Counted from the stretch's first letter, positions 6,670-15,107 are shown. The stretch is 29,321 nt of DNA from CAYNQN01 sp964530525 (GCA_964530525.1 CAZHBH010000027.1:1-29321); one strand, 5' to 3'. Made by a program: numbers and translations. The notes: generated from the letters alone by a model not told the origin.

Positions 6670-9279
6670 ATGACGTTGCTGATGCCACCCCAGCCGCAGC
6701 GGGCCCAGCTGCCGCCACCGCCTCCCGCCTTCGCGGTGACGCGGCCTCGTCTCATGCGCAGGCTCAGGGGGGCGACCAGGGGGCGTCTCACGCTCATCGT
6801 GGGACCTGCAGGAGCAGGGAAGTCGCTGCTGGTACGGCAATGGGCGGCCTCCGAGCTGGGCCGCTCGATCGCTTGGGCCAACGTCGACCCGCTGCACGTC
6901 GATGGCGTGTCGTTCGCCCACGAGCTCCTGGTCGCCTTCTCCGAGGCCTGGGAGGACGACGCCCTCTACGAGCCGACGCGCCGCATCGAGGCCGGAGGCG
7001 AGCGCATGGGAACGTCTTTCCTCGAGGCCCTGGTGGGGTTCTCGTCCGGGCGCCCTCCCACAGTCCTCGTGGTGGAGGACGTCCACGAGCTCCCGCCAGT
7101 CCTCATGGAGGAGATGGTCTGGCTCGTGGAGCGGGCTCCGACCGAGCTGCGATTCGTCTTCACGAGCCGCAACGATCTGCGCGGAGTCCATCGCCTGCGG
7201 TCCAGGGGTGAGGTGAGCGAGTTGGGACCCCTCGACCTGGCACTCGACCGAGCGGAGAGCTCTGAGCTCGTAGAGAGGGTGTCGGGCTTGAAGGTCACCC
7301 CGGAGGAGATCGACAGCCTCTGGACTCGCACCGAGGGTTGGGCGGTGGGCGTCCAGCTCGCTGCGGTCGCCGTGAGGGACCGACCGCCGGGGATGACCAG
7401 TGCCGAGGCGATGAAGCGCATCGACAAGCACGTGGGTGACTACATCGACGCCGAGGTAGTGGAGCGCCAACCTCCTGAGCTGAGGGGGTTCCTTCGCCTG
7501 ACGGCCGTTCTCGACCGGCTCTCCGGACCTCTCTGCGACGACATCACCGGCCGGAGCGACGGACACGAGGTGCTCGTCGAGCTGGAGAAGCGCACGCTCA
7601 TCGCACCCGTGGATGCCAAGGAGAGCTGGTTCCGGTACCACCCCCTCGTCTCGGACGCCCTGCGACGCCACCTTCGGGCCACGGACTCGACGCTGTACCA
7701 CCAGACCCTGAAGAGAGCGTCGGCCTGGCACCTCGCACAGGGGGATCTGGAGGGGGCGATCGAGTACCTGGTCACTGCGCAGGCCTGGAACGACATCATG
7801 GACCTGGTCTCCGTGTACGGATGGTCGGCCTACGAGCAGGGCAACGGTGCGGCGGCGATCCGGTGGCTGCGCGCGGTGCCCGCTCCCCTGCTCCGCGCCC
7901 ACACTCAGGCATCGCTGGCCCTGGTCGTGATCGAGCGCTTCGTGGGGAACTCGGCCACCGTCGAAGCCCTGCTGAACGAGCTGGAGCTGCGCCACGCCGA
8001 AGGGACCAGGGAGAGGGCGGGCCTCGACGTGGTGCGGGCGACCGGCGTCTACTGGGGCTACCCGCCCGACAAGGCCCTCGCCCGCGCCGAGGGAGCCATC
8101 GCCCTTCTCGACGCACACGTGCCTCCCACAGAAGTCCTGCCGGGACAGATGCCCGATTCCTTCGTGCGCTCGGCTGCCCTCCTCGCCATCGGACGCTCGC
8201 TCGTCCACCTCGGCAGGACGCAAGAGGCGATAGCGCGCTACAAGACCGCCCTGGAGGACGTCGAGGCCTACGTACCTTGGCGCGTGCTCACCTACGGCGG
8301 GCTGGCGAGGGCCGAGCTGGCCGCCGGCCGACTGGGAGACGCAGCCCGCTCTGCGAACGAGTCGCTGGAGATCGCCAGGTGCATAGGGGCCGAAGACCAC
8401 GTCGCCACGGCCGAGGCCACCCTCGCGGCCGGCCAGGTGGCCAGCGAACGTGGCGACCTGGAGACAGCAGAGCAGCTCCTGGATGCCGCAGAGGTGCGGG
8501 CGCGACGGAACAGGCGGAGCAACGTGGTCGCGTCGATAGTCGCTGCCCGAACGCGGGTGCTGCTCGCCAAGGGCGACGTCGAGGGTGCCCGCTGCGAGCT
8601 CAGCCGTTGGAAGGCTGCCAACGAACCCCTTCCGGCACCCGACGTCCTCCACAACCTCGGCGCACTCGAGGCGATGACCTTGATCCGTGAGGGCTCGATC
8701 GACGACGCCAAGCGGATGCTGACGGGGCTCATGCGCACGCCCTTGACCCTCGGCGTCGCAGGACAGCTCGCGCTGGCCTCCGGCGACACCGCAGCCCTCA
8801 AGGGGGTGTTGGGCGCCTGGCCCCAGGAGACAGACGTACGAGGCCAGGTGCGCCACCTCGTGTGGCAGTGCATCGCGGCCCACCAGGAGGGCCGGGTCGG
8901 TGACGCAGCGAGGTTGCTCACCAGCGCATGCGGGCTGGCCCAGGGCGAGGGCTTCGTGCGCATCTTCCTCGATGCCGGTCCGCTGGCGGGCCAGATCATC
9001 GCGTCGCTGGAGGTTGAGTCGCCCTCGCCGTTCCTCGAGGAGATCCAGAAGCGGGTACGCCCTTCCGGCAAGCCGGAAGAACCACCCGACCTCCTGTCAG
9101 CTCGCGAGATGGCGGTGCTGAGGCTGCTGCCCACAGCGTTGAGCAACACCCAGATCGCCGCCGAGCTCTACATCTCGACCAACACGCTCAAGACCCACCT
9201 GAGGCGGGTCTACCGGAAGCTGGAGGCGAGCAATCGCGTGACCGCGGTGGAGCGAGCTCGCGCACTCGGGATCCTCTGA
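6670..9279 (+). CDS. Large ATP-binding LuxR-family regulator (LAL/MalT type)
   Basis: The 869-residue protein has a proline-rich N-terminus and a P-loop at residues 45-52 (GPAGAGKS). A Walker B-like strand lies at 131-140 (TVLVVEDVHE), and an arginine finger-like TSRND follows near 160. The middle (about 340-780) is alanine-rich and helical, compatible with TPR-like repeats. The C-terminus (about 806-869) is a LuxR/GerE helix-turn-helix (LSAREMAVLRLL, SNTQIAAELYISTNTLKTHLRRVYRKL). This is the layout of MalT and actinobacterial LAL regulators, STAND-type ATPases that activate transcription when an inducer is bound. ATG6670 was chosen; ATG6682 is an alternative, and the ribosome site is weak for both. 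A palindrome at 6621-6635 suggests regulated expression. Its inducer and targets cannot be read from the sequence. Confidence 0.92.
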   Translation: MTLLMPPQPQRAQLPPPPPAFAVTRPRLMRRLRGATRGRLTLIVGPAGAGKSLLVRQWAASELGRSIAWANVDPLHVDGVSFAHELLVAFSEAWEDDALYEPTRRIEAGGERMGTSFLEALVGFSSGRPPTVLVVEDVHELPPVLMEEMVWLVERAPTELRFVFTSRNDLRGVHRLRSRGEVSELGPLDLALDRAESSELVERVSGLKVTPEEIDSLWTRTEGWAVGVQLAAVAVRDRPPGMTSAEAMKRIDKHVGDYIDAEVVERQPPELRGFLRLTAVLDRLSGPLCDDITGRSDGHEVLVELEKRTLIAPVDAKESWFRYHPLVSDALRRHLRATDSTLYHQTLKRASAWHLAQGDLEGAIEYLVTAQAWNDIMDLVSVYGWSAYEQGNGAAAIRWLRAVPAPLLRAHTQASLALVVIERFVGNSATVEALLNELELRHAEGTRERAGLDVVRATGVYWGYPPDKALARAEGAIALLDAHVPPTEVLPGQMPDSFVRSAALLAIGRSLVHLGRTQEAIARYKTALEDVEAYVPWRVLTYGGLARAELAAGRLGDAARSANESLEIARCIGAEDHVATAEATLAAGQVASERGDLETAEQLLDAAEVRARRNRRSNVVASIVAARTRVLLAKGDVEGARCELSRWKAANEPLPAPDVLHNLGALEAMTLIREGSIDDAKRMLTGLMRTPLTLGVAGQLALASGDTAALKGVLGAWPQETDVRGQVRHLVWQCIAAHQEGRVGDAARLLTSACGLAQGEGFVRIFLDAGPLAGQIIASLEVESPSPFLEEIQKRVRPSGKPEEPPDLLSAREMAVLRLLPTALSNTQIAAELYISTNTLKTHLRRVYRKLEASNRVTAVERARALGIL

Positions 9280-9304
9280 GGACCGGTTCGGGCCTCGCCT
9301 TACG

Positions 9305-9742
9305 TCAAGTGCTCGCACAAGAAGAGCAGAGGCCGACAACGTCGACCCTGTGCTGCGTCCCCTCGAACCCGTGCTCACCCGCCATCTGGGTGAGCGTGCG
9401 ATGAAGGGAGCGCTCGGTGTTCACCGGGAGCGTGAAGTCGCGCACGTCGCCGCACCCGGTGCACAGCAGGTGGTGGTGGTGGTGGGTGAGGTCCTCGGCG
9501 AGCTCGAAGCGCGTGAACTCGTCGGTGGCGACGACCTTGCGTACGACACCGGCCTGCTCGAGGACGGCCAGGTTCCGGTAGGCGGAGCTCTGCGGGATGT
9601 CGCTGACGGCGAGCAGGTCGGGGATGCTCATGGGGCGCTCGGCGACATCGAGCGCCTCCACCACCTTCCTACGGCTGCGGGTGTAGCGCTGGTCGGTGGC
9701 CCCGAGCCGGGTGGCCGCGATCGAGTGGATCTCGGAGGTCAC
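9305..9742 (-). CDS. Fur-family metal-responsive repressor
   Basis: The protein has 145 residues if started at GTG9742, which gives the usual Fur length; the open frame continues upstream across the antiporter gene, but that part looks non-coding. Residues 18-75 form the winged helix (RYTRSRRKVVEAL, QSSAYRNLAVLEQAGVV). Residues 87-91 are five histidines followed by Cys94-x2-Cys97, and Cys139-x2-Cys142 is the second half of the structural zinc site. His124 and His131 may also bind metal. It could be Fur, Zur or another paralogue; the metal cannot be assigned from the sequence. It is divergent from the antiporter gene, and the 66-base shared gap is a natural control point. It converges with the LAL regulator gene, 25 bases away. 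Confidence 0.9.
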   Translation of the reverse strand: MTSEIHSIAATRLGATDQRYTRSRRKVVEALDVAERPMSIPDLLAVSDIPQSSAYRNLAVLEQAGVVRKVVATDEFTRFELAEDLTHHHHHLLCTGCGDVRDFTLPVNTERSLHRTLTQMAGEHGFEGTQHRVDVVGLCSSCAST

Positions 9743-9765
9743 CCACACCACCCTACCAGCAAGTC

Positions 9766-9782
9766 TGAGAATGAATGAGAAC
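9766..9782. promoter_or_regulatory. Direct repeat TGAGAA spaced 10 bp in the Fur/antiporter gap
   Basis: TGAGAA occurs at 9766-9771 and 9776-9781, one helical turn apart, within the short AT-richer divergent gap. TGAGAAT resembles one half of a 7-1-7 Fur/Zur box, but the second half is not inverted, so this is a weak candidate operator. The position between a Fur-family gene and its divergent neighbour is the main support. Confidence 0.3.
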
Positions 9783-9808
9783 ACCGACGCGCATAGCGTG
9801 TCGGGACC

Positions 9809-11059
9809 ATGAGCGAGTCCGACATCATCTTGGGTCTGGGGCTCGTGGTGAGCCTGGCGGTGGCCTGCCAGGTGGTTGCGAGTCGGCTTCGCATCCCGGC
9901 GATCATCCTGCTGCTTCCCGTCGGGTTCCTCACCGGGATCGTGGCCCCCACCATCAACCCCGACAACATCTTCGGTAGCTCCTTCGGACCGATGGTGGGC
10001 TTCGGGGTCGCGATCATCCTCTTCGAAGGGGGGCTGGACCTCAGGTTCTCCGAGCTGGAAGGCCGGCACCACCGCTGCGTCCGGCGATTGATAACCGTCG
10101 GCGTCCCGCTCACGTGGTTCGGGGCGACGGTACTGGCCGCGCTCCTCCTCGGGATGTCGTCGAGGGCTGCCGTCCTGCTCGGGGCGATCCTCATAGTGTC
10201 GGGACCCACGGTGGTGGGCCCCCTGCTCTCCTATGCCCGTCCCAATGGCGTGGTGAGGCGGATCCTCAGCTGGGAGAGCAGCTCGATCGACCCCATCGGC
10301 GCGATCATCGCCGCTCTGGTCTTCACCGCGATCACCACCGGGCACTACACGCACGTAGGCGAGCAGGTCGTCGGTTTCCTGCTCAGCGTGGGCGTGGGCC
10401 TCGCGGGCGCAGCGGCGGGGACCCTGCTGCTGTGGTTCCTGCTCAACAAGCTGGAGCTCGGCGGTGTGCTGGGGACCGAGGCGATGGTCGCAGCGGTGAT
10501 CCTCGTGACAGCGGTGTGCAACGTGATCAGGCCCGACACCGGCCTCCTCGCGGCGATCGTCATGGGCATCGCACTGGCGAACATCACCGACATCCACGTG
10601 TCGTCGGATCGTGCCTTCCTCTCCACCACCGTGCAGTTGATCATCGGAGTGCTGTTCGTCTCGATATCGGCCACGGTCTCCCCCGAGTCGCTGCCCGACG
10701 TGCTCCTGCCCGCCGTGGGTGTGGTTGCCGGTCTCGTCCTGGTGGTGCGACCGGTCGTCGCCTGGGTGAGCACGATGGGGGCCGGCCTGTCGTGGCGCGA
10801 ACGTGCGTTCATCGGTTGGATGGATCCCCGCGGGATAGTTGCCGCGTCGACCGCCTCCACCTTCGCTGCTCCCTTGGTGGAGAGCGGCATCGGCGGCGCC
10901 GAGAAGCTGCTACCGACGACGTTCCTGGTGATAGTCGGGACCGTCGCCGTCTACGGATTGTCGGCGACGGCAGTCGCCCGCTGGTTGAAGGTCACCGAGG
11001 ACGACGTCGGGCCGGGTCAGGCACCCTCGCCACCGGCACCCTCGTCGGCCTCTGCGTAG
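9809..11059 (+). CDS. CPA1-type sodium(cation):proton antiporter
   Basis: The 416-residue protein is almost entirely membrane helices (roughly 11-13). The Na/H exchanger fold is marked by LFEGGLDLRF (71-80), IVSGPTVVGPLLSYARP (129-145) and WESSSIDPIGAI (155-166). Glu156 and Asp161 sit at the expected ion-binding core, and the residue before the Asp is Ile instead of the Asn of classical ND-type members; IDP variants are known in part of the family. There is no cytoplasmic TrkA-like tail, only a short proline/alanine-rich end. It would exchange Na+ or K+ for protons across the cytoplasmic membrane, serving pH or salt balance. It diverges from the Fur-family gene, and its last 43 bases overlap the MFS gene tail-to-tail. 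Confidence 0.88.
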   Translation: MSESDIILGLGLVVSLAVACQVVASRLRIPAIILLLPVGFLTGIVAPTINPDNIFGSSFGPMVGFGVAIILFEGGLDLRFSELEGRHHRCVRRLITVGVPLTWFGATVLAALLLGMSSRAAVLLGAILIVSGPTVVGPLLSYARPNGVVRRILSWESSSIDPIGAIIAALVFTAITTGHYTHVGEQVVGFLLSVGVGLAGAAAGTLLLWFLLNKLELGGVLGTEAMVAAVILVTAVCNVIRPDTGLLAAIVMGIALANITDIHVSSDRAFLSTTVQLIIGVLFVSISATVSPESLPDVLLPAVGVVAGLVLVVRPVVAWVSTMGAGLSWRERAFIGWMDPRGIVAASTASTFAAPLVESGIGGAEKLLPTTFLVIVGTVAVYGLSATAVARWLKVTEDDVGPGQAPSPPAPSSASA

Positions 11060-12615
11060 CTCGCGAGGAGTCGGTCCTCCGCGCCCTTGCGGGGGTAGGC
11101 CACGGCGACGAGGGCCACGCCGCAGATCATGGCGATGATGCCGGTGGCGTAGGCCCAGTCGGCACCCGACAGGAAGGAGCTCTTCGCGGCATCCACGATC
11201 TGAGCCGCGTATTGCGGGTACTGCTCGGCCGTCGCCACCGTGCTGGCGAAGGACTTCTGGAGCTCCGCCGACACCTGGTCGGTCACCTGGGCCTGCACGT
11301 CGGCGGGCGCACCGGCGATGTCGGCCCTGATCGCCGCCGCGTAGCCCGCTGTGAGCAGTGCCCCGAGGATCGACTGCATCACCGCTCCTCCGAGGTCGCG
11401 CTGGAGGTCTGCCGTGCCCGACGCCATCCCGGCCCTCACGACGGGCACCGAGCCGGTCAACGAACGAGACGCCGGGGTGCCTGCGAGACCGACGCCGATC
11501 CCGATGAGGCCGTAGGCGAACGCCACGGGGAAGTACGAGATGCCCTCGTTCCAGAAGAGGTACATGGAGGTGAAGCCGAGGACGGAGAACGTGAAGCCTG
11601 CGAGCAACGTGGCGCGCGAACCGAACCGGTCGACCAGCTTCGCCGAGATCGGCGCGGAGATGACCATCAGGGCAGCAGCCGGCAGGATGGCCGCCCCAGC
11701 CTCGAAGGTGCTGTAGTCCAGCACGTTCTGCAGGAACTGCTGGCCGATGAAGATGGCTCCCATCAACGATCCGAACACGATGATGCCGGCCACCGCCGCC
11801 ACCCAGAACGTGCGGCGGCCGGCGATGCGCAGCTCGTACAGGGGGAACCGGGTGCGGAGCTGACGCAACACGAACGCGACGAGGGCCGCTGCCCCCACCA
11901 CCCCCAGTCCAAGAGCCAGCGCTCCCCTTCCCGGCTCGGGAGCGAAGTTGATCGCCAGCACCACGGCCCCCACGAGGAGTACGGAGAGCAGGCCGCCGAG
12001 GTTGTCGACCGGGTCGGACGTCTCGTGGACGTGAGCAGGCACGAGCACCCAGGCCATCACCAGAGCCACGGCCGCCAACGGAAGCGTCAACAAGAAGACC
12101 GAGCCCCAGTAGAAGTGCAGGAGGACCCACCCCGCGGTGATGGGCCCCAGGGCCACGATCGCCCCTCCGAGGCCAGACCACAGGGCGATCGCCCTCGTGC
12201 GAGCAGGGCCCGACCACAGGGCCGTGATGAGGGCCAGCGTCGTGGGAAAGGCCATGCCAGCGGAGACCCCGCCCAGGACGCGGGCTACCACCAGCACCTC
12301 GGTCGAAGGCGCCAGCGCCGCGAGGATGCACGCAGGGATGGACAGGGCCATGCCGGCGATGACCATCTGCTTGCGCCCGTAGCGGTCCCCGAGCGCACCC
12401 AGGTAGAGCACAGACGCCGCAAGACCGAGCGAGTACCCCACCGCGATCAGGTTGAGCTGGGTCTGCGACGCATCGAAGTGATCGCCGATGTCGGGCAAGG
12501 CCACGTTGGCGACGGCAAGGTTCAAGTTGGCCACCGCCGAAACGAGGATCAGCGCTCCCAACACCGCGCCCGACCGCGCAGGAGAGGTGGAGGCCTTCAG
12601 AGCAGGAGGAGCCAT
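11017..12615 (-). CDS. MFS drug/proton antiporter, EmrB/QacA (DHA2) type
   Basis: The 532-residue protein has about 14 hydrophobic segments. It shows the MFS motif A loop between helices 2 and 3 (GALGDRYGRKQM), and VARVLGGVSAGMAFPTT with GPITAGWVLLHFYWGSVFLL matches the helix 4-6 region of DHA2 exporters. A long hydrophilic loop (about 425-485) precedes the last helix, and the C-terminal tail is acidic. The family exports drugs or other small molecules in exchange for protons. The gene is downstream of glnK but separated from it by a strong hairpin, so it probably has its own promoter at about 12616-12670. Its 3' end overlaps the antiporter gene by 43 bases. Substrate unknown. Confidence 0.9.
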   Translation of the reverse strand: MAPPALKASTSPARSGAVLGALILVSAVANLNLAVANVALPDIGDHFDASQTQLNLIAVGYSLGLAASVLYLGALGDRYGRKQMVIAGMALSIPACILAALAPSTEVLVVARVLGGVSAGMAFPTTLALITALWSGPARTRAIALWSGLGGAIVALGPITAGWVLLHFYWGSVFLLTLPLAAVALVMAWVLVPAHVHETSDPVDNLGGLLSVLLVGAVVLAINFAPEPGRGALALGLGVVGAAALVAFVLRQLRTRFPLYELRIAGRRTFWVAAVAGIIVFGSLMGAIFIGQQFLQNVLDYSTFEAGAAILPAAALMVISAPISAKLVDRFGSRATLLAGFTFSVLGFTSMYLFWNEGISYFPVAFAYGLIGIGVGLAGTPASRSLTGSVPVVRAGMASGTADLQRDLGGAVMQSILGALLTAGYAAAIRADIAGAPADVQAQVTDQVSAELQKSFASTVATAEQYPQYAAQIVDAAKSSFLSGADWAYATGIIAMICGVALVAVAYPRKGAEDRLLASYAEADEGAGGEGA

Positions 12616-12671
12616 CCGAATCTTCTAGCACCAACCGCCGGGAGCCGACCGGACCCACCTGCTTCTGGAAC

Positions 12672-12710
12672 GACTGAGGGGGCGACGGCACAGCCGTCGC
12701 CCCCTCAGTC
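12672..12710 (-). terminator. Perfect 18-bp hairpin, terminator of amtB-glnK
   Basis: Arms 12672-12689 and 12693-12710 are exact reverse complements with a 3-base loop and a GC-rich stem. The hairpin begins about 20 bases after the glnK stop codon on the minus strand. No real T tract follows (GTCGTTCC), so it is an I-shaped actinobacterial-type terminator or a strong mRNA 3' end. It isolates the nitrogen operon from the MFS gene. Confidence 0.85.
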
Positions 12711-12730
12711 TCGTTCAGGAGGGTTCGCCC

Positions 12731-13069
12731 CTACACGGCGTCGGCGTCGCGCTCGCCGGTGCGGATCCGGACCACGTTGTCGACGTCGGTCACCCACACC
12801 TTCCCGTCACCGATCTTGTCGGTGCGGGCGGCGGTCACGATGGCATCCACCACCGCGCCTGCGACCTCCGGGGTCACCACGGTCTCCACCCGAACCTTGG
12901 GGACGAAGTCGACGGTGTACTCGGCGCCCCGGTACACCTCGGTGTGCCCGCCCTGGCGGCCGAAGCCCTTCACCTCGTCGACCGTCAGGCCCTGGACGCC
13001 GGCTGCCTTCAGCGCATCCTTCACCTCGTCGAGCTTGTGGGGCTTGATGATGGCTGTGATCAGCTTCAT
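12731..13069 (-). CDS. glnK: PII nitrogen regulatory protein GlnK/GlnB
   Basis: The 112-residue protein begins MKLITAIIKPHKLDEVKDAL, the standard PII N-terminus. The T-loop GGHTEVYRGAEYTVDF contains Tyr51, the residue that is uridylylated or, in actinobacteria, adenylylated by GlnD. The B-loop region (TDKIGDGKVWVTDVDNVVRIRTGE) binds ATP/ADP and 2-oxoglutarate. PII trimers sense energy and carbon/nitrogen state, and GlnK blocks the AmtB channel when nitrogen is plentiful. ATG13069 is chosen because GGAGGAG sits 6 bases upstream; this site overlaps the amtB stop codon, so the two genes are a transcriptional and probably translationally coupled pair. A perfect hairpin follows. No glnD gene follows, unlike the common amtB-glnK-glnD order in actinobacteria. 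Confidence 0.97.
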   Translation of the reverse strand: MKLITAIIKPHKLDEVKDALKAAGVQGLTVDEVKGFGRQGGHTEVYRGAEYTVDFVPKVRVETVVTPEVAGAVVDAIVTAARTDKIGDGKVWVTDVDNVVRIRTGERDADAV

Positions 13070-13079
13070 GTGGCTCCTC

Positions 13080-14327
13080 CTATCCGATCCGGCCCATGGA
13101 GGCCACGTCACCCAGGTTGTATGCCGTCTCGGCGTGCTCGGCCAGGTCGAGGCCCACGTCCTCGGCCTGCTCCGACACCCGGAGCCCGACGACGAGGTCG
13201 ATGATCTTGCCGATGATCAACGTAGCCACGAACGAGAAGGCCAGCACTGCGATCGAGGCGATGGCCTGCTTGCCCAGGAGCTCCCAGCCTCCGCCGAAGA
13301 ACACGCCATCGGCGCCGGCCTCGTTGATGGCGGTGTCGGCGAAGAAGCCCAGCAAGAGCGCCCCCGTGAGACCTCCCACCAGGTGGATGCCCACGACGTC
13401 GAGCGAGTCGTCGTATCCCAGCTTGAACTTGAGCTGGATGGCGAGCAAGCAGATCACGCCCGCAGCGAAGCCGATCAGCACCGCGGGCAGCGTGCCGACG
13501 AAGCCGGCGCAGGGCGTGATGGCGACCAGTCCCGCGACTGCACCGGAAGCTGCACCCAAGGTCGTTGGCTTGCGGTCCTTGATCCACTCCGTGAGCACCC
13601 AGCCGAGCATCGCCGCGGATGCTGCGATGAAGGTGTTCATGATCGCCTGGGCGGCGAGGCCGCTGGCGGCCAAGGCGGAGCCGGCGTTGAACCCCGCCCA
13701 GCCGACCCACAGGATCCCGGTGCCGAGCAGCGTGAGGGGCAGGTTGTGCGGGTGCATGCCCTCCTTGGGCCAGCCCTTGCGCTTGCCCAGCAGGATCGCC
13801 AGTGCGAGCGCTGCGGCTCCTGCGTTGATGTGGACGACGGCACCACCAGCGAAGTCGAGAGCCCCCATGTCGAAGATCCAGCCTCCACCCCAGACCCAGT
13901 GGGCGACGGGCGAGTACACCACGAGGAGCCAGATGGCGATGAAGATCGCAAAGGCGCCGAACTTGAACCGATCAGCCGTTGCCCCTGTGATCAGCGCAGG
14001 GGTGATGATGGCGAAGGTCATCTGGAATGCCGCGAAGAGGATGACGGGGATGGTGAGCCCCTCCATGACCTCCATCCCCACGTCCTTGAACCCGATGAAG
14101 TCGAAGTTGCCCCAAAGGGCGTGGTCCCCGCCGAAGGCGATGGTGTAGCCGAGCAGCACCCAAAGGACCCCCATGAGGCCCATGGCGAAGAAGTTCTGCA
14201 TCAGCATCCCCAGGGCGTTCTTCGCCCTGACCATGCCCGCGTAGAAGATGGCCAGGCCCGGCGTCATGAAGAGCACCAAAGCAGCGCTCGTCAACAGCCA
14301 CGCTGTGTCCCCGGAATCGATGTCCAT
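13080..14327 (-). CDS. amtB: Ammonium transporter AmtB
   Basis: The 415-residue protein has about 11 membrane helices, as expected for Amt. It conducts ammonium into the cell as a trimer in the cytoplasmic membrane. The pore twin histidines are His166 (FAGGAVVHINAG) and His315 (VVGIHLVGGLTG); Asp158 in ALDFAGG matches the conserved aspartate of the recruitment site. The N-terminus (MDIDSGDTAWLLTSAALVLFMTPGLAIFYAG, residues 1-31) matches helix 1 directly, with no extra cleavable signal sequence. The stop codon lies 10 bases before glnK. A GlnR-box-like element 69 bases upstream fits induction under nitrogen limitation. Confidence 0.97.
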   Translation of the reverse strand: MDIDSGDTAWLLTSAALVLFMTPGLAIFYAGMVRAKNALGMLMQNFFAMGLMGVLWVLLGYTIAFGGDHALWGNFDFIGFKDVGMEVMEGLTIPVILFAAFQMTFAIITPALITGATADRFKFGAFAIFIAIWLLVVYSPVAHWVWGGGWIFDMGALDFAGGAVVHINAGAAALALAILLGKRKGWPKEGMHPHNLPLTLLGTGILWVGWAGFNAGSALAASGLAAQAIMNTFIAASAAMLGWVLTEWIKDRKPTTLGAASGAVAGLVAITPCAGFVGTLPAVLIGFAAGVICLLAIQLKFKLGYDDSLDVVGIHLVGGLTGALLLGFFADTAINEAGADGVFFGGGWELLGKQAIASIAVLAFSFVATLIIGKIIDLVVGLRVSEQAEDVGLDLAEHAETAYNLGDVASMGRIG

Positions 14328-14395
14328 GGCTCCCTCTCTGATCGAGTCCGGCCCCGGGTCGAGGCCCTGAACTGACGAGAGGATTACCGGCGACT

Positions 14396-14433
14396 GTTTC
14401 GGCTGATGGCGCTGCGTGTTTCCAGTCTGTGAA
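14396..14433 (-). promoter_or_regulatory. GlnR-box-like operator upstream of amtB
   Basis: On the amtB strand the element reads TTCAC-n6-GAAAC-n6-CGCCA-n6-GAAAC. The GAAAC sites are at 14418-14422 and 14396-14400, exactly 22 bases apart; the TTCAC site is 14429-14433. This is the alternating a/b-site spacing described for the OmpR-type nitrogen regulator GlnR of actinobacteria. Both b-sites are perfect, the first a-site is good and the second a-site is poor. It ends 69 bases before the amtB ATG, in the gap after the PPOX gene. Confidence 0.65.
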
Positions 14434-14454
14434 CTGCCCCGCGCTCAGGAGGGC

Positions 14455-14952
14455 TCAGAGGTGCTCGGCGGTGCTGCCCGCCACCTCCATGGGAGGTAGG
14501 CCCAGCTTGCGGTGGTCCCACGAGCGCACGCGCTCGGCCACCACGCGGACGGCCACTCGCTTGTTGAGCATGAACTCGACGAGGGGCCTCGCTTCTTCGG
14601 TGTAGGGCCCGTTGTAGCGCTCCCAGATGTTCACCCCGACGGCCCAGAGCTGGTCGGGATCCTCCACGACCATCCCGCGGCCCTCGATGGAGACCCCACG
14701 AAGCGTGTCGTACGTGTCGCCGTCCTCGATCATGCACGAGATGCGCTCGTCACGCCTGAGGTTCTGTGCCTTCTGCGAGCGTGACTTCGTCTCGAACCAG
14801 ATCTCGCCGTCGATCACGGCGTACCACATGGCGACGAGGTGGGGGTGCCCGGTCGGTCCGAGCGTGGCCATCGTGGCAGTTCGGCTGCGCTCCACGAACG
14901 CGGCGACCTCGTCATCGCTCATCCGGATCTGGCTTCGCTGGTTCTCTCCCAT
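14455..14952 (-). CDS. PPOX-fold flavin/F420-dependent oxidoreductase family protein
   Basis: The 165-residue protein starts with a helix (MSDDEVAAFVERS) followed by TATMATLGPTGHPHLVAMWY, the first strands of the split-barrel pyridoxamine 5'-phosphate oxidase-like fold. KSRSQKAQNLRRDERISCMIEDGD is the second family signature, covering the phosphate-binding region. Actinobacterial members commonly use F420 or FMN to reduce small molecules, but the exact cofactor and substrate are not visible. ATG14952 is used; ATG14922 (MSDDEV) is equally possible, and neither has a strong ribosome site. The gene lies upstream of the amtB operon on the same strand, separated from it by the GlnR-like element, and diverges from the methyltransferase. 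Confidence 0.85.
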   Translation of the reverse strand: MGENQRSQIRMSDDEVAAFVERSRTATMATLGPTGHPHLVAMWYAVIDGEIWFETKSRSQKAQNLRRDERISCMIEDGDTYDTLRGVSIEGRGMVVEDPDQLWAVGVNIWERYNGPYTEEARPLVEFMLNKRVAVRVVAERVRSWDHRKLGLPPMEVAGSTAEHL

Positions 14953-15107
14953 GACCGGAGGCTAGATGAGCATGTCGCCGCCGGTGTTCGGATGGCAGAA
15001 GCGTCCGCCGTCCCATCGCCTGGGGCTACCCTCTCCCCCGCCAGAAGCCACGCTCGTCGCTGAACTTGGCGCAGGGCCCTCCTCGAGCACTTGGATCGGA
15101 GCCATCG

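Noticed and set aside
6415..8883. 822-codon open frame on the minus strand opposite the LAL regulator gene
   Set aside because: The translation shows no domain, and the plus strand has clear P-loop and LuxR motifs throughout. Long antisense frames are common in high-GC genes.
9743..10597. N-terminal extension of the Fur-family frame
   Set aside because: The extra 285 codons are antisense to the antiporter and rich in Asp, His, Arg and Gln without a fold. GTG9742 gives the usual Fur length.
10114..13047. 977-codon plus-strand frame across the antiporter, MFS and glnK genes
   Set aside because: It spans several well-supported genes in the wrong frame or strand and has shadow-like Arg/Gly/His composition.
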